NCBI RefSeq assembly: GCF_963675165.1
Contig: NC_087392.1
Span: 5,145,942 to 5,209,941 of the forward strand
Direction of reading: 5' to 3'
Length of the DNA stretch: 64,000 nucleotides
From: Halichondria panicea
Taxonomy: Eukaryota; Porifera; Demospongiae; Suberitida; Halichondriidae
The notes under the pieces are model-generated. The model saw only the letters and a program-made list of their open reading frames with translations. It made no database searches and was not told the origin of the DNA. Shown in pieces: positions 55,660-64,000 of this stretch. The position numbers were made by a program, and so were the translations under genes. Position 1 is the first letter of the stretch; every line of letters begins with the position of its first letter.

Positions 55660-57421
55660 ATGGCAGCTGAAAACCTCAGGAAAGTCAAGATCCTGGTTCT
55701 AGGAGACACAGGTGCGTACACGTACGTTTCTGAGGTAGTTGGCACTCACTAAACTGTGATCTCTTTCCCTAGGTGTCGGCAAGACGAGTCTAGTTCACCT
55801 CATTTGTCATGGAGAGGTCTTGTCAAGTCTATCCTGGACCATTGGTTGCAGTGTGGATGTCAAGGTACTAGGTATAGATCTAGTAGCTATTGTGTGCTTT
55901 ACGTTACTAATCTCTGTGCAGCTCCATGATTTTGGGCCGAGTACATCCACGTCTTCTAGCTACTTCCTAGAGCTGTGGGATGTTGGGGGAAGCCCCTCTC
56001 ACAAACGAGGTCGTCAGATATTCTACCAAAATGCGAACGGTAGGCATAGCTACAACCACTGGGGTGTGTAATATGATCATGTTTGCCATAGGTCTTATTC
56101 TGGTTCATGATTTAACCAATCGAAAGTCTCACAGTCATTTGTCGAAATGGCTCAACGAGTTCCACCAGTCCCAATCCCGTTCTGGCAAGCCATTCAATCT
56201 CGATACCACACTCAGGTCATTGACACCAACTATATAACCTACCAGTGAGTCAATGTTCTCCTCCCCCCTATAGCCTGGATCCCGAGTTGTTTGCTGATCA
56301 AGAGATACCTGTTCTAATTGTGGGAACGAAGAAGGTGCTTCCACTGATTCTAATATTTTGTACATTATTAACCCGAGGCGCGCCACGGGTTATAGTAGTC
56401 GGTCAGTCTGGTCTGTCTGTCTGTCGTTCTGTATATTCTGAGTCTGTTCACCTGGATGGATATAGCACTGTGTTTGTACCATCAAGAGTTCATTAGGAAA
56501 AGGCCTTCTGTCTGACCTATGTCACAAATTGTCACTATTGTAACCGCAACCACTTCAGGTACAAGGCGCTAACATTTCCTGATTTCACAGTTTATACAAC
56601 AGCATATGGTTGTGACATAGGTTGGACAGACCTCCTGCCAGGGTTTTAAGTGGTTTTGCTAATGAACTCTTGGGTACCATGGATAGCCTCAACACAACAA
56701 GGTAGTAGTTCAAAGTAGTTTTAGTTTGCAGATTTTGATGTTAAAGCTTCGTTGAAGCTTCATTGTCGAATAAAAGCTAAGGAGCTAAGAAGCTTGAACC
56801 TGTGCACATTGGCCAGAAGTACACGCGGCTTTGACTCGAGGCTGTAGACTCACTAAACCTCAGATACCTCAGTGCTTTCATTTCCTTTCCCACAGGATTT
56901 GGTAAAGATCTCCTCTGGTAAGCCGTCCACAGGTTCCAGTCTAACAGGAGCTGCTTGTGTCAATGTGGTGAGTGCTGTATATGGGTGGAGCTAGTGTACC
57001 TTGACCTCTCCCCTATAGGATTGTACTGATGTGAGACAGTTCTCAGTGGATTCACAAGAGAATGTACAACTCAACAAGTTCTTTGATAAGGTTCGTTGGG
57101 TGTGTGGGATTAATACCTTTGCTCAAAAGCTACCTATAATTATTAAACCTTAAATAAAAATTGTTTGCTCAAAAATGAGAGTGACATTTTTTGTTCTGTT
57201 CCACATTCTATTGTATCAATAATTTTGTGTGGTTTGCAGGTGTTGGAGAGAAGGTTTCTGTCATCAACGCCATCGCCCAGTATTCCAGGCTACTCGGTAA
57301 TGTCCCCCTCCTCCCTCACACATTGCTCTCACTATTTCCTATTCAGTAGAGTGTTCCCAGCAGCTCCGAGCGACACAGGACAATCGTCAAATCTAGCAGA
57401 ACTGCCACGAACCCACCATAA
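55660..57421 (+). CDS. RABL3: Rab-like small GTPase RABL3
   Basis: Exons 55660-55711, 55773-55864, 55922-56039, 56092-56215, 56274-56334, 56896-56967, 57019-57090, 57240-57296 and 57350-57421 give 239 residues (human 236). Matches: KVKILVLGDTGVGKTSLVHL (P-loop), SWTIGCSVDVK, YFLELWDVGGSPSH (switch II WDVGG), NGLILVHDLTNRKSHSHL, LFADQEIPVLIVGTKK (G4-like GTK) and LNKFFDKVLERRF. RABL3 lacks a C-terminal prenylation cysteine and is linked to KRAS prenylation control and lymphoid development in vertebrates; no terminal Cys is present here either. The last exon is less certain: it uses the TTCAGTAG acceptor and gives a basic tail ending TATNPP. Confidence 0.92.
56368..56850. repeat. Dispersed repeat family A, copy 2
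   Basis: Opens ACCCGAGGCGCGCCACGGGT then TATAGTAGTCGG; contains CATTGTCGAATAAAAGC; in RABL3 intron 5. See copy 1 at 17581. Confidence 0.7.
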
Positions 57422-57600
57422 TCACTCTCTCACTGTCATTGTCACTGTACATGTACATATATAAATATATATGAAATATTCATTGTATTATATGAATTGT
57501 GCATTTCAAGGTGTGGTAATTTGACCTTAGCACTTAGTAAACATTGCATAAGCGATCAGCTAGTCTAGCTAAAGCTACAACAAGTTAAACTGTGTATACA

Positions 57601-58865
57601 ATGGCGGTAAGAGAAAGTTAATTTTTTTGTGCTGCCAAGTTGAACAAGCTAGTTCCACTAACCACAAAGCTCAGCTGAAATTGTTTTTATAGCCAATAGT
57701 TGTGTAAATCTATTATTATTGTTTACTAAGCTTCTAGATAGTATTCCATGGTATCTGTATTAACTGATTGTTCCACTTGACAGAGTGATGCTCCTCCAGC
57801 CTACACTGAGGCCACCAAGGGTACGTTAGACTATTGGTGCTATAAATTAACCGTAGATTAATCATTAATCTATGCTGTAACGTGACAACACCACTTGAAC
57901 TGATCACTTCAGTGTACTGTATTCTCCTTAGTAAATATTATCTCTCCTCCGCGGCCCCTCTTACAGATGGCCCCCCTGCGTACGAGACATTGTTTCCTGT
58001 GAATGCAATCAAAGAGGCCAAAGAAAACTCGAGTAACAAGGGTACCTTTGCTGCCAAGCTCTGTGAAATTATCTGCGGATCTTGTGAGTGTATATAGATA
58101 TAGCTACTGAAACCTTTGTTTAATCAGTGAATTGTATCGTATCTGCATTTGTTAATTCACAGTTGCTTGCTTGTGCTGTCTCTTCATCATGGCTGCTCTC
58201 CCCCTGGCTATGGTTGTGGTTGGTGAGTCACTAGTACCATTATAGATTACAGCCTGGTGGTGTTTCACGGCCATTCACTGACTTGCCGGTACAATTAAAA
58301 TTGCATTCTGTAGTGCTGTAAGTATAATTTTGGTGAGTTTAGATTGGCTATCAAGCCAATTGCATTAATTTTATAACAGTTTTCTGTATGAGTATTTCCT
58401 TCCATCCCAGGTGGACTGCACGTGGGTAATTGTGAGGGTCAACACTTTATTCCGATCTGGCTGATAGTGTTCGGGTCAGTGAGTCTCCTTCATACGATCG
58501 TGAGCAGTCTCAAATACTGTGCCAAAATCGGGGCCAAGAAAACCGAACAAGATGGAGAAAACAGAAATCAGAATATGGCCAGTCGAGGTGGAAGTGGGTG
58601 TGAGAGTTTGTTGTCTGTGTTTCTCTTCATCTGGACAATTGTTGGAAGTTCATGGGTCTTCAGCTTCTATTATAACACCTGGGCTCCTAATGATTGCACC
58701 AACAGTTACAACAGGGCTATGTGTGAGTGTGACGCTGTCCCGTTCCTCTTCTCTTACATCACTCTGATAATCATGTACACTGTGAGCCTACTCATCTGCT
58801 GCTGTGGCTGTTTCTGTATTGTTTGTCTCGGATTGATCGCTGGGACTGCCACCACTGAGGAATAA
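57601..58865 (+). CDS. Four-pass membrane protein, TMEM272-like, array member 1
   Basis: Exons 57601-57606, 57784-57820, 57967-58083, 58163-58222 and 58411-58865 give 224 residues; the first exon is just ATG GCG. The cytosolic N-terminus has two PPxY motifs (DAPPAYTEATK, DGPPAYETLF), the binding signal for WW domains such as those of NEDD4 ligases. Four hydrophobic segments follow: CLCCLFIMAALPLAMVVVG; FIPIWLIVFGSVSLLHTIV; LLSVFLFIWTIVGSSWVF; YITLIIMYTVSLLICCCGC. The extracellular loop is Cys-rich (DCTN...CECD). NCEGQHFIPIWLIV resembles the TMEM272-like family, but the name is tentative. It starts 180 bp after RABL3 on the same strand. Confidence 0.75.
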
Positions 58866-59031
58866 AATACAGTTGTTGTGTGAACATAACTATCGTAGAT
58901 GTTGAACTTGTATAACTGTAGATCATCAAATTCTCACATAATTATAGGCAGTTTTTGTTTTTCAGTTTTTCATGTACCAGTGCAGTATGATTGTGTTTCT
59001 GACTGTAAAATTAATGATGTTGGTGTAGCAT

Positions 59032-59081
59032 TAGCCTCGAATCCACGCCGATTAAATTTAATCGGCGTGGATTCGAGGCTA
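59032..59081. mobile_element. 50-bp perfect palindrome with 9-bp target duplication
   Basis: TAGCCTCGAATCCACGCCGA continues to TTAAA and then reads back exactly on the other strand (25 bp per arm, no loop, no mismatch). GTGTAGCAT abuts both sides exactly (59023-59031 and 59082-59090). Confidence 0.9.
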
Positions 59082-59133
59082 GTGTAGCATTTGTCACAAT
59101 GGGTGTTGCCTCGAGATAGTACCGCAGGTGATC

Positions 59134-60664
59134 ATGAGCATTCAGCGAAACTCTCACGCAGTGCAGTGCACAGCAAATGCAAGTGGAGAAATGGGAGAAA
59201 GAAGTCATAATCAAGTGCAAGGGCTTCCTCCACCACCGTATGACACGCTGCATGATCAAGGTGAGATGATTTACACAGCTGTAGAGAGGCTAGCAGGGGC
59301 GGATCCAGGGGTGATTTTGAGGGGCTGAAGCCCCCCCCTTTTGAAAAAACTACCATGTGTTGTAGTCTGACTCTACAACAATTTTGCCACCAATTATGCA
59401 TCTGTAGACTCACTTGAAATCACTTGAGAGATGCTAGACAACAGCTACTAGGAGTATAAAGGATCTAGGGTAGCTAGCTGGACGTACCTAGCTAGCTAGC
59501 TAGCTGTACGTACGTACGTACATCTGATCAGTACAGTATCACCGTAGTATTAAAAGTAAGTGCAGAGGTCAACGTATTCTACTCATTAATATGAAAGTTC
59601 AAAGGTTAAATCTTGCAAAAAAATCGCCTCCGGCGAGGCTGCCCTGGGCGGCTCTGCCGCCCTCATACGGGGCTTCGCCCCTTTCTAGCTAGCCCCCCCC
59701 TTTTGTTTTTTTCCTGGATCCGCCCCTGGCTAGATCTATTGGTATATATAATGAACACTGATTGTTCTCAATGCAGGTCCAAGACCAAGTGCTCCTTTTC
59801 GAGGGACAGATTTTGGTGGAGCCGGGGTCAATCCACAGCAGCCAAGGGAGAATGCTCCACTGCTACCAGACACTCCTGAAGTGAATGCAGGAACGGAAGT
59901 GTTCAGTCTAGAGAAGTTTGTGTTTCTATGGCTAGGAATTGGTCGTAAATATTGTGAGTGGACCCAGTGCAGTGATACCGCCGCTGTGTAAAACCTCAAA
60001 CGTTTATTCTGTCACATGTCTGCCTATGCTGTATTTAATAGTAATGCTAACTATGTAGTCATTGTGTAACCAGAAGAATGCCACTCTCCACAAATGATTA
60101 ACTATTGTGCTTGTACTCACATACAGCTGGACTGTGCCTTGTGGTGTTTATGCTCCTATTTTCCTGGGGCATTGGCATAATTGTTGTGACAGGTGAGGAT
60201 TCATATACAGAGCACAATTCTATTAACAACGCTTCCCTGATTTTACAGTAATAGTGATTATCGAAACCAACCCTAATCCTTATGATGTCTGTAAACTACA
60301 ACAAGCTTATATTTTGTGCCTTGCTTCTGGAGTCCTATTTATTTTGATTGGAAGTTGCTGGCCAATTGCTTATGGTTGGAAAAGAAGACAAAGTGGCAAC
60401 TTCACAATGCTGGGCTGCTACTCTTGGCTTTTGTCAGTACTGATTGTGTCTTGTATGGCAGCAATGAGCCTGGAACTGTATGAGCAACGTGAAGCCCTTT
60501 TGCATGGAATAAGTGAGTGTCCGTCTCAAAAGCAGCTTGAAGGTTACCAGCTTTTAATCCCACTGATTGTTGCTAGTACTATGGCAGCTGTTGTTTTGAT
60601 GTTTTTGTGCTCTAGTGTTTGTTGTTTGTGTTGTTGTAGCAAAAAAACTGGTAGAATTTGTTAG
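59134..60664 (+). CDS. Four-pass membrane protein, TMEM272-like, array member 2
   Basis: Exons 59134-59260, 59777-59953, 60127-60192 and 60249-60664 give 261 residues. If the second ATG (59191, MGERSHNQVQ, equivalent to the ancestral start of member 3) is used, the product is 242. The N-terminus is Pro-rich with PPxY (GLPPPPYDTL) and ENAPLLPDTPEVNA. Four hydrophobic stretches: LCLVVFMLLFSWGIGIIVVT; ILCLASGVLFILIGSCWPIA; CYSWLLSVLIVSCMAAM; LIPLIVASTMAAVVLMFLCS followed by a Cys-rich end CCLCCCSKKTGRIC. Function unknown. A 435-bp element sits in intron 1. Members 2 and 3 are much closer to each other than to member 1. Confidence 0.78.
59294..59728. mobile_element. CAGGGGCGGATCCAGG element, 5-bp target duplication
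   Basis: Left CAGGGGCGGATCCAGG, right CCTGGATCCGCCCCTG, with GCTAG on both sides (59289-59293, 59729-59733). Inside are CCCCCCC tracts next to AAGCCCC and TAGCTAGC runs. This terminus is widespread in invertebrate genomes. Intron 1 of array member 2. Confidence 0.85.
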
Positions 60665-60740
60665 AAGTTGTACTATCTATATCGCTCATGATTTTTGATT
60701 GTGTGTTGAAACTGCAAGCTGATATTTGTATATTGAGTGC

Positions 60741-61821
60741 TAGCCTCGATCCCAGGCCGAGTTTTCGCTTTTATAACGGTTAGGCGAACAACTAGGCCTG
60801 GTACTAGTTGTCTGCGCATGCGTCAAATTTTCATTGTATTTGTGGTCGGCAAAAATATTCAATAATCGAAATTTGTACACAGAAAATGCACAGAGTGAGT
60901 ACTACACAAAAGATGCACATAGGGAGCTGCTTCACAAGGGCCTGGGGAGTTGCCAGTTGTGCTGCAGCATGATTACAGTGACCCAGGGCAATTTCAAGAT
61001 GATTGAATGCCTTCAAATTACGTTTTAACGATTTAGCAGGCTGCAAGACTTCTCTGATTCTAGGCCCCAACTCGTAACTCAGTTAAACTTTGCTTGAGAA
61101 AACGTAGATTCTCTTGATGCCTCTGAGCTACCCAGCAACGCTCGAACGAGCAGGTCATACTCCAGTCCTGTAAGTATAGGACAATATTAAAGAAACCAAA
61201 CACGGTTAAACCCTTACCTTAAACTGTCCAGTCTCGTCCGTTAGTATAGCCAAGAGGAACAATGTTGGGATAGCTGGATAGTAGCCATTGCTCCTGTACA
61301 GAGAAGTAGACATTCAAAATAGTGTAGATCTATACATATTAAATTTCTCGTATTAAACAGGTTATAGTGTCATTGTCGACGAGCTGATGATGGCAGCACC
61401 AAGTTCTCTAGCTCACACTCTTCACTTGATCCACCATATTAATGATGATACTATAGTCTACCTAGATCTTTAATACCAAACATGAACAAGATTTGATAGC
61501 ATAGGGCCCACACAAAATATCTGACCTTAACAAGCTTGACAAAGCTTTATACCTCTTCCCTTGTTGTTCAGTCTTCAGAATAATGTTTTCTAAGCTTCAG
61601 AGAAGAGAGAAGCTTCAGCTAAGAGCCATTCCAATAATGATAAAACGGGAACTGACTTCTAGTACACGATAGTACACGAATATAAATGTCACGAAAGTGA
61701 ACGAGAATATCCATTTGTCAGAATCTGGCAAACGACTGACGCATGCGCAGACAACAAGTACCAGGCCTAGTTGTTTGCCTAACCGTTATAAAAGCGAAAA
61801 CTCGGCCTGGGATTGAGGCTA
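60741..61821. mobile_element. 1.08-kb long-TIR element with 9-bp target duplication, Mutator-like
   Basis: Left TAGCCTCGATCCCAGGCCGA..., right ends ...TCGGCCTGGGATTGAGGCTA; the inverted arms extend about 86 bp with about 4 mismatches (through AACGGTTAGG and GTCTGCGCATGCGTCA). ATTGAGTGC flanks both sides (60732-60740 and 61822-61830). Long inverted ends and a 9-bp duplication are typical of Mutator-like elements. The interior holds exon-like minus-strand coding sequence, not a recognised transposase. Confidence 0.85.
61060..61293 (-). CDS. Two exon-like coding pieces inside the long-TIR element
   Basis: 61293-61218 (acceptor CTGTACAG, donor GTAAGG) reads SNGYYPAIPTLFLLAILTD and ETGQFK. 61167-61060 (acceptor CTTACAG) continues in frame DWSMTCSFERCWVAQRHQEN and LRFLKQSLTELRVGA to a TAG. 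The intron is 50 bp and phase 0. No start codon precedes the first piece within the exon, so it is a fragment. No family recognised. A captured host gene fragment is the simplest reading; a transposase remnant is the alternative. Confidence 0.5.
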
Positions 61822-61933
61822 ATTGAGTGCATGTTGCCAGTGCGAGTTTTACGATCTTTACCCAACCAGCCTTTGTCACACACCAGAGGCGGGCCACGCC
61901 CATGTAGGCGAAAAGTGCACAGCAAGTGGAAAA

Positions 61934-61954
61934 ATGGGAGAAAGAAGCTATCAG
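61934..61954 (+). pseudogene. Original 5' coding end of array member 3, cut off by an insertion
   Basis: ATGGGAGAAAGAAGCTATCA followed by G gives MGERSYQ, matching the second ATG of member 2 (MGERSHN); sequence upstream is also alike (GTGCACAGCAAGTGGAAAAA). The frame is interrupted at 61955 by the next feature. Confidence 0.8.
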
Positions 61955-62228
61955 ACGTACCTGCCAACCTCTAATATTAAATTTACTTGGTAGAATCAAA
62001 GATTGTGCTTGAAATTAGATGACCAATATAAAAATACTTACAAAAAAGTAACATCATTCCAGTGACAGATTTTGATTGTTAATTAATTCCCTGTTTATTT
62101 TGTGGGTTTTGTGCACATCCTGCCAGGCTCATGGATTTCCAACGTGTTTTGTGCTCGAAATTATACCCCTTAGCCGGGATACCGGGAAGAGAGACAATTT
62201 TGAGGGATATTCCTGGTAAGAAGGTATG
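61955..62228. mobile_element. 274-bp insertion with 9-bp target duplication AGCTATCAG
   Basis: AGCTATCAG stands at 61946-61954 and again at 62229-62237. The insert begins ACGTACCTGCCAACC and ends GGTAAGAAGGTATG; the ends are weakly inverted (10 of 14). Its last three bases are ATG, in frame with the following coding sequence. Confidence 0.8.
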
Positions 62229-63233
62229 AGCTATCAGTATCAACATGAAGGGCCTCCTCCATCATATCACACGCTGCATGATCAAGGTGAGATGCTTTAC
62301 ACAGCTGTAGAGGTAGGCTATATCATAATTATGAAGCTGATTGTTGTTAATTAATACAGCTCCTCCGCCTCCAGCTCCAAGACCAAGTGCCCCTCCACTT
62401 TTTCCAGTGACAGATTTTGATGGGGCCAATCCACAGCCGCCAAGGGAGAATGCTCCACTGCTATCAGACACTCCTGAAGTGAATGCAGAAACGGAAGTGT
62501 TCAGTCTTGAGAAGTTTGTGTTTCTATGGCTAGGAATTGGTCGTAAATATTGTGAGTAATAAAATTAGTGATAAGATTAGTGAATCGTTGGATGATTCCT
62601 CACAACAAGTAGATATGTGTGCTTTTTAACAATAGCAATGTGTTAATGCTGTATTTACAGCCAGCCTGCTATAAGTTATAGTCATTGTGTGTAGCCAGAA
62701 AAATGTAATTTTCATTAACGATGAACTGTTACTCACATACAGCGGGGCTGTGCCTTGTGGTGTTTTTGCTCCTATATGTCGGGGGAATTGTCATAATTAG
62801 TTTTGCAGGTGAGCGTTCTTTTGCACAGCACATCCATTAACATTGTTTCTCTGATTTTACAGCACTCTTTCTTTCATTTCGGCCTTATCCAAATCCAGAT
62901 CCAGATCCGTATTATTATTGTAATCCTCAACAAGGTTATATTTTGTGCCTTCTTTCTGGAGTCTTGTTCCTTTTGATTGGAAGTTACTGGCCAATTGCTT
63001 ACTGCTGGAAAAGAAGGCAGAGTCGCAACTTCACAATGCTCGGCTGCTACTCGTGTGTTTTGTCAGCTTTAATCGTCTCTTGTGTGGCAGCATTGGGTGC
63101 GACAATGGGTAGTCAATGTATTGACGTTCTTTCATTTAGTGTTTCTATCGCTATGGGAGTTGTTATTTTCATATTTTTGTGCTCTAGTGTTTGTTGTTTG
63201 TGTTGTAGCAACAAAATTGGTAGAATTTGTTAG
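62226..63233 (+). CDS. Four-pass membrane protein, TMEM272-like, array member 3
   Basis: Exons 62226-62286, 62360-62551, 62743-62808 and 62863-63233 give 229 residues. The start MSYQYQHEGPPPSYHTL uses an ATG made by the end of the inserted element; the ancestral ATG is at 61934. It has PPxY (PPPSY), then ENAPLLSDTPEVNAETEVFS almost identical to member 2. Hydrophobic segments: LCLVVFLLLYVGGIVIISFA; ILCLLSGVLFLLIGSYWPIA; CYSCVLSALIVSCVAAL; SVSIAMGVVIFIFLCSSVCC; it ends SNKIGRIC. The loop after exon 3 is Pro/Asp/Tyr-rich (YPNPDPDPYYYCN). Whether it is expressed depends on whether the promoter survived the insertion. Confidence 0.75.
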
Positions 63234-63640
63234 GTTAAAGAGACGGATATTTTAACTTTGTTCTTGAGGTACATGTATTCGCAAAATTTGTTTACATGGC
63301 AGCTATATAGTCTTTTAATAATCATGCGTATAATTATAGCAACATCTGTTTGCTATTCACTCACGAGTAATTTTTTTTGTTTTTTATATCGTTGGGAGTG
63401 CTGTAATTATTATAGAAGACAGCATTGCACATCATTTAATAATACAGGGACCCTTTGTGAGATTGTACCACGCCAGGTAGACATATTTACTATTGTGAGT
63501 GATAGGATCAGCTGCTGAGCAAAATCTTGTTTTCTAAACATGTTGGTCCAACTTAATCTAGCTGTAGAGTTACAACCAACCTGCTATATAGTCATTGTGT
63601 GCCAGAAGAATGTGATTTTCCATAATAAAAAAGATGATTG
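63234..63640. other. Spacer between array member 3 and a relic copy
   Basis: AT-rich. Its last part (from about 63570, AACCTGCTATATAGTCATTG, GTGCCAGAAGAATGTGATTT) matches intron 2 of members 2 and 3, so the relic copy begins within it. Confidence 0.5.
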
Positions 63641-64000
63641 TTTAATACTCACATACAGCTGGACTCTGCCTTGTGATGTTATAATTTATGAGGCCTGAGG
63701 GAATTATCGTAATTGTTGTGACAGGGTAAGCATTTATTTTGCATATTGTATAACACAAATTCATCCATTAACAGTGTTTCTCCAATTCTTCTTTTCAGCG
63801 TTCCTCGGATCTGGTAGATACGTGTAATCTTTAACATCACATTATTAGCATTCTTTCTGGAGTCGTGTTAGAAGAAGTTGCTGGCCAAATTACTGACATG
63901 TATAGAGTGGCAACTTCACAATGCTGGACTACTATTTATGGATTTCATTTTCAGTATTGATTGTCTCTTATGTGGCAGCATTGAGTAACAATGGCAGCTG
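63641..64000 (+). pseudogene. Relic fourth copy of the membrane-protein array
   Basis: ACATACAGCTGGACTCTGCC copies the start of exon 3 but with early stops (TTGTGATGTTATAATTTATGA). From about 63799 a broken exon 4 follows: CATTCTTTCTGGAGTCGTGT, AGTTGCTGGCCAAATTACTG, GTGGCAACTTCACAATGCTG, ATTGATTGTCTCTTATGTGG. It runs off the window. Confidence 0.85.

Noticed and set aside
60831-61070. 79-codon minus-strand frame next to the exon-like pieces in the long-TIR element
   Set aside because: It overlaps the terminal repeat, has no splice link to the supported pieces and shows no recognisable domain.

Overview
The window reads as a compact, AT-rich animal genome, most probably a demosponge. The support is indirect: genes have many short GT-AG introns (often 50-300 bp), neighbours lie head to head 90-400 bp apart, metazoan genes (MCMDC2, MIX23, a NONO/PSPC1-type protein, CNOT11, LAS1L, INPP5B/OCRL, CCDC57, RABL3) are interleaved with lineage-specific tandem families, an ankyrin/ZU5 protein has a sponge-like build, and miniature inverted-repeat elements ending in ACCGTA...TACGGT are everywhere. 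No bacterial operon, rRNA, tRNA or CRISPR was seen. All exon models below were made by reading splice sites and frames by eye.

Layout. 0.3-3.0 kb: decayed SAP/SWIM/YqaJ gene (-). 3.9-5.1 kb: a transposon-like element with terminal repeats and target duplication that carries a clean three-exon reading frame. 5.2-8.7 kb: MCMDC2 (-). 9.1-11.8 kb: three tandem paralogues of an unrecognised three-exon family plus one dead copy. 11.9-13.2 kb: MIX23 (-), head to head with a DBHS RNA-binding protein (+, 13.3-17.3 kb). 19.0-22.5 kb: CNOT11 (-). 22.9-29.3 kb: ankyrin and ZU5 exons (-), in which the first half of the ZU5 domain lies on the opposite strand. 29.8-32.5 kb: LAS1L (-). 33.6-41.6 kb: INPP5B/OCRL-type inositol 5-phosphatase (+). 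41.7-55.6 kb: CCDC57 (-), with a 1.5-kb minisatellite in one intron and three tandem secreted polyamine-oxidase genes (+) nested in an 8.5-kb intron. 55.7-57.4 kb: RABL3 (+). 57.6-64 kb: a tandem array of four-pass membrane proteins with PPxY motifs (three genes and one relic), much reshaped by transposon insertions.

The conserved genes serve unrelated housekeeping roles (meiosis/MCM-like, mitochondrial import, mRNA decay, pre-rRNA processing, phosphoinositide turnover, centrosome, small GTPase); they are neighbours because the genome is compact, and four pairs appear to share bidirectional promoters. The most interesting material is in the accessory layer: elements with 9-bp target duplications, two of ~1.1-1.2 kb carrying spliced exon-like coding sequence; an element whose last three bases supply a start codon; a duplication unit that copied part of a CCDC57 exon along with an oxidase gene; and a one-exon inversion inside a ZU5 domain.
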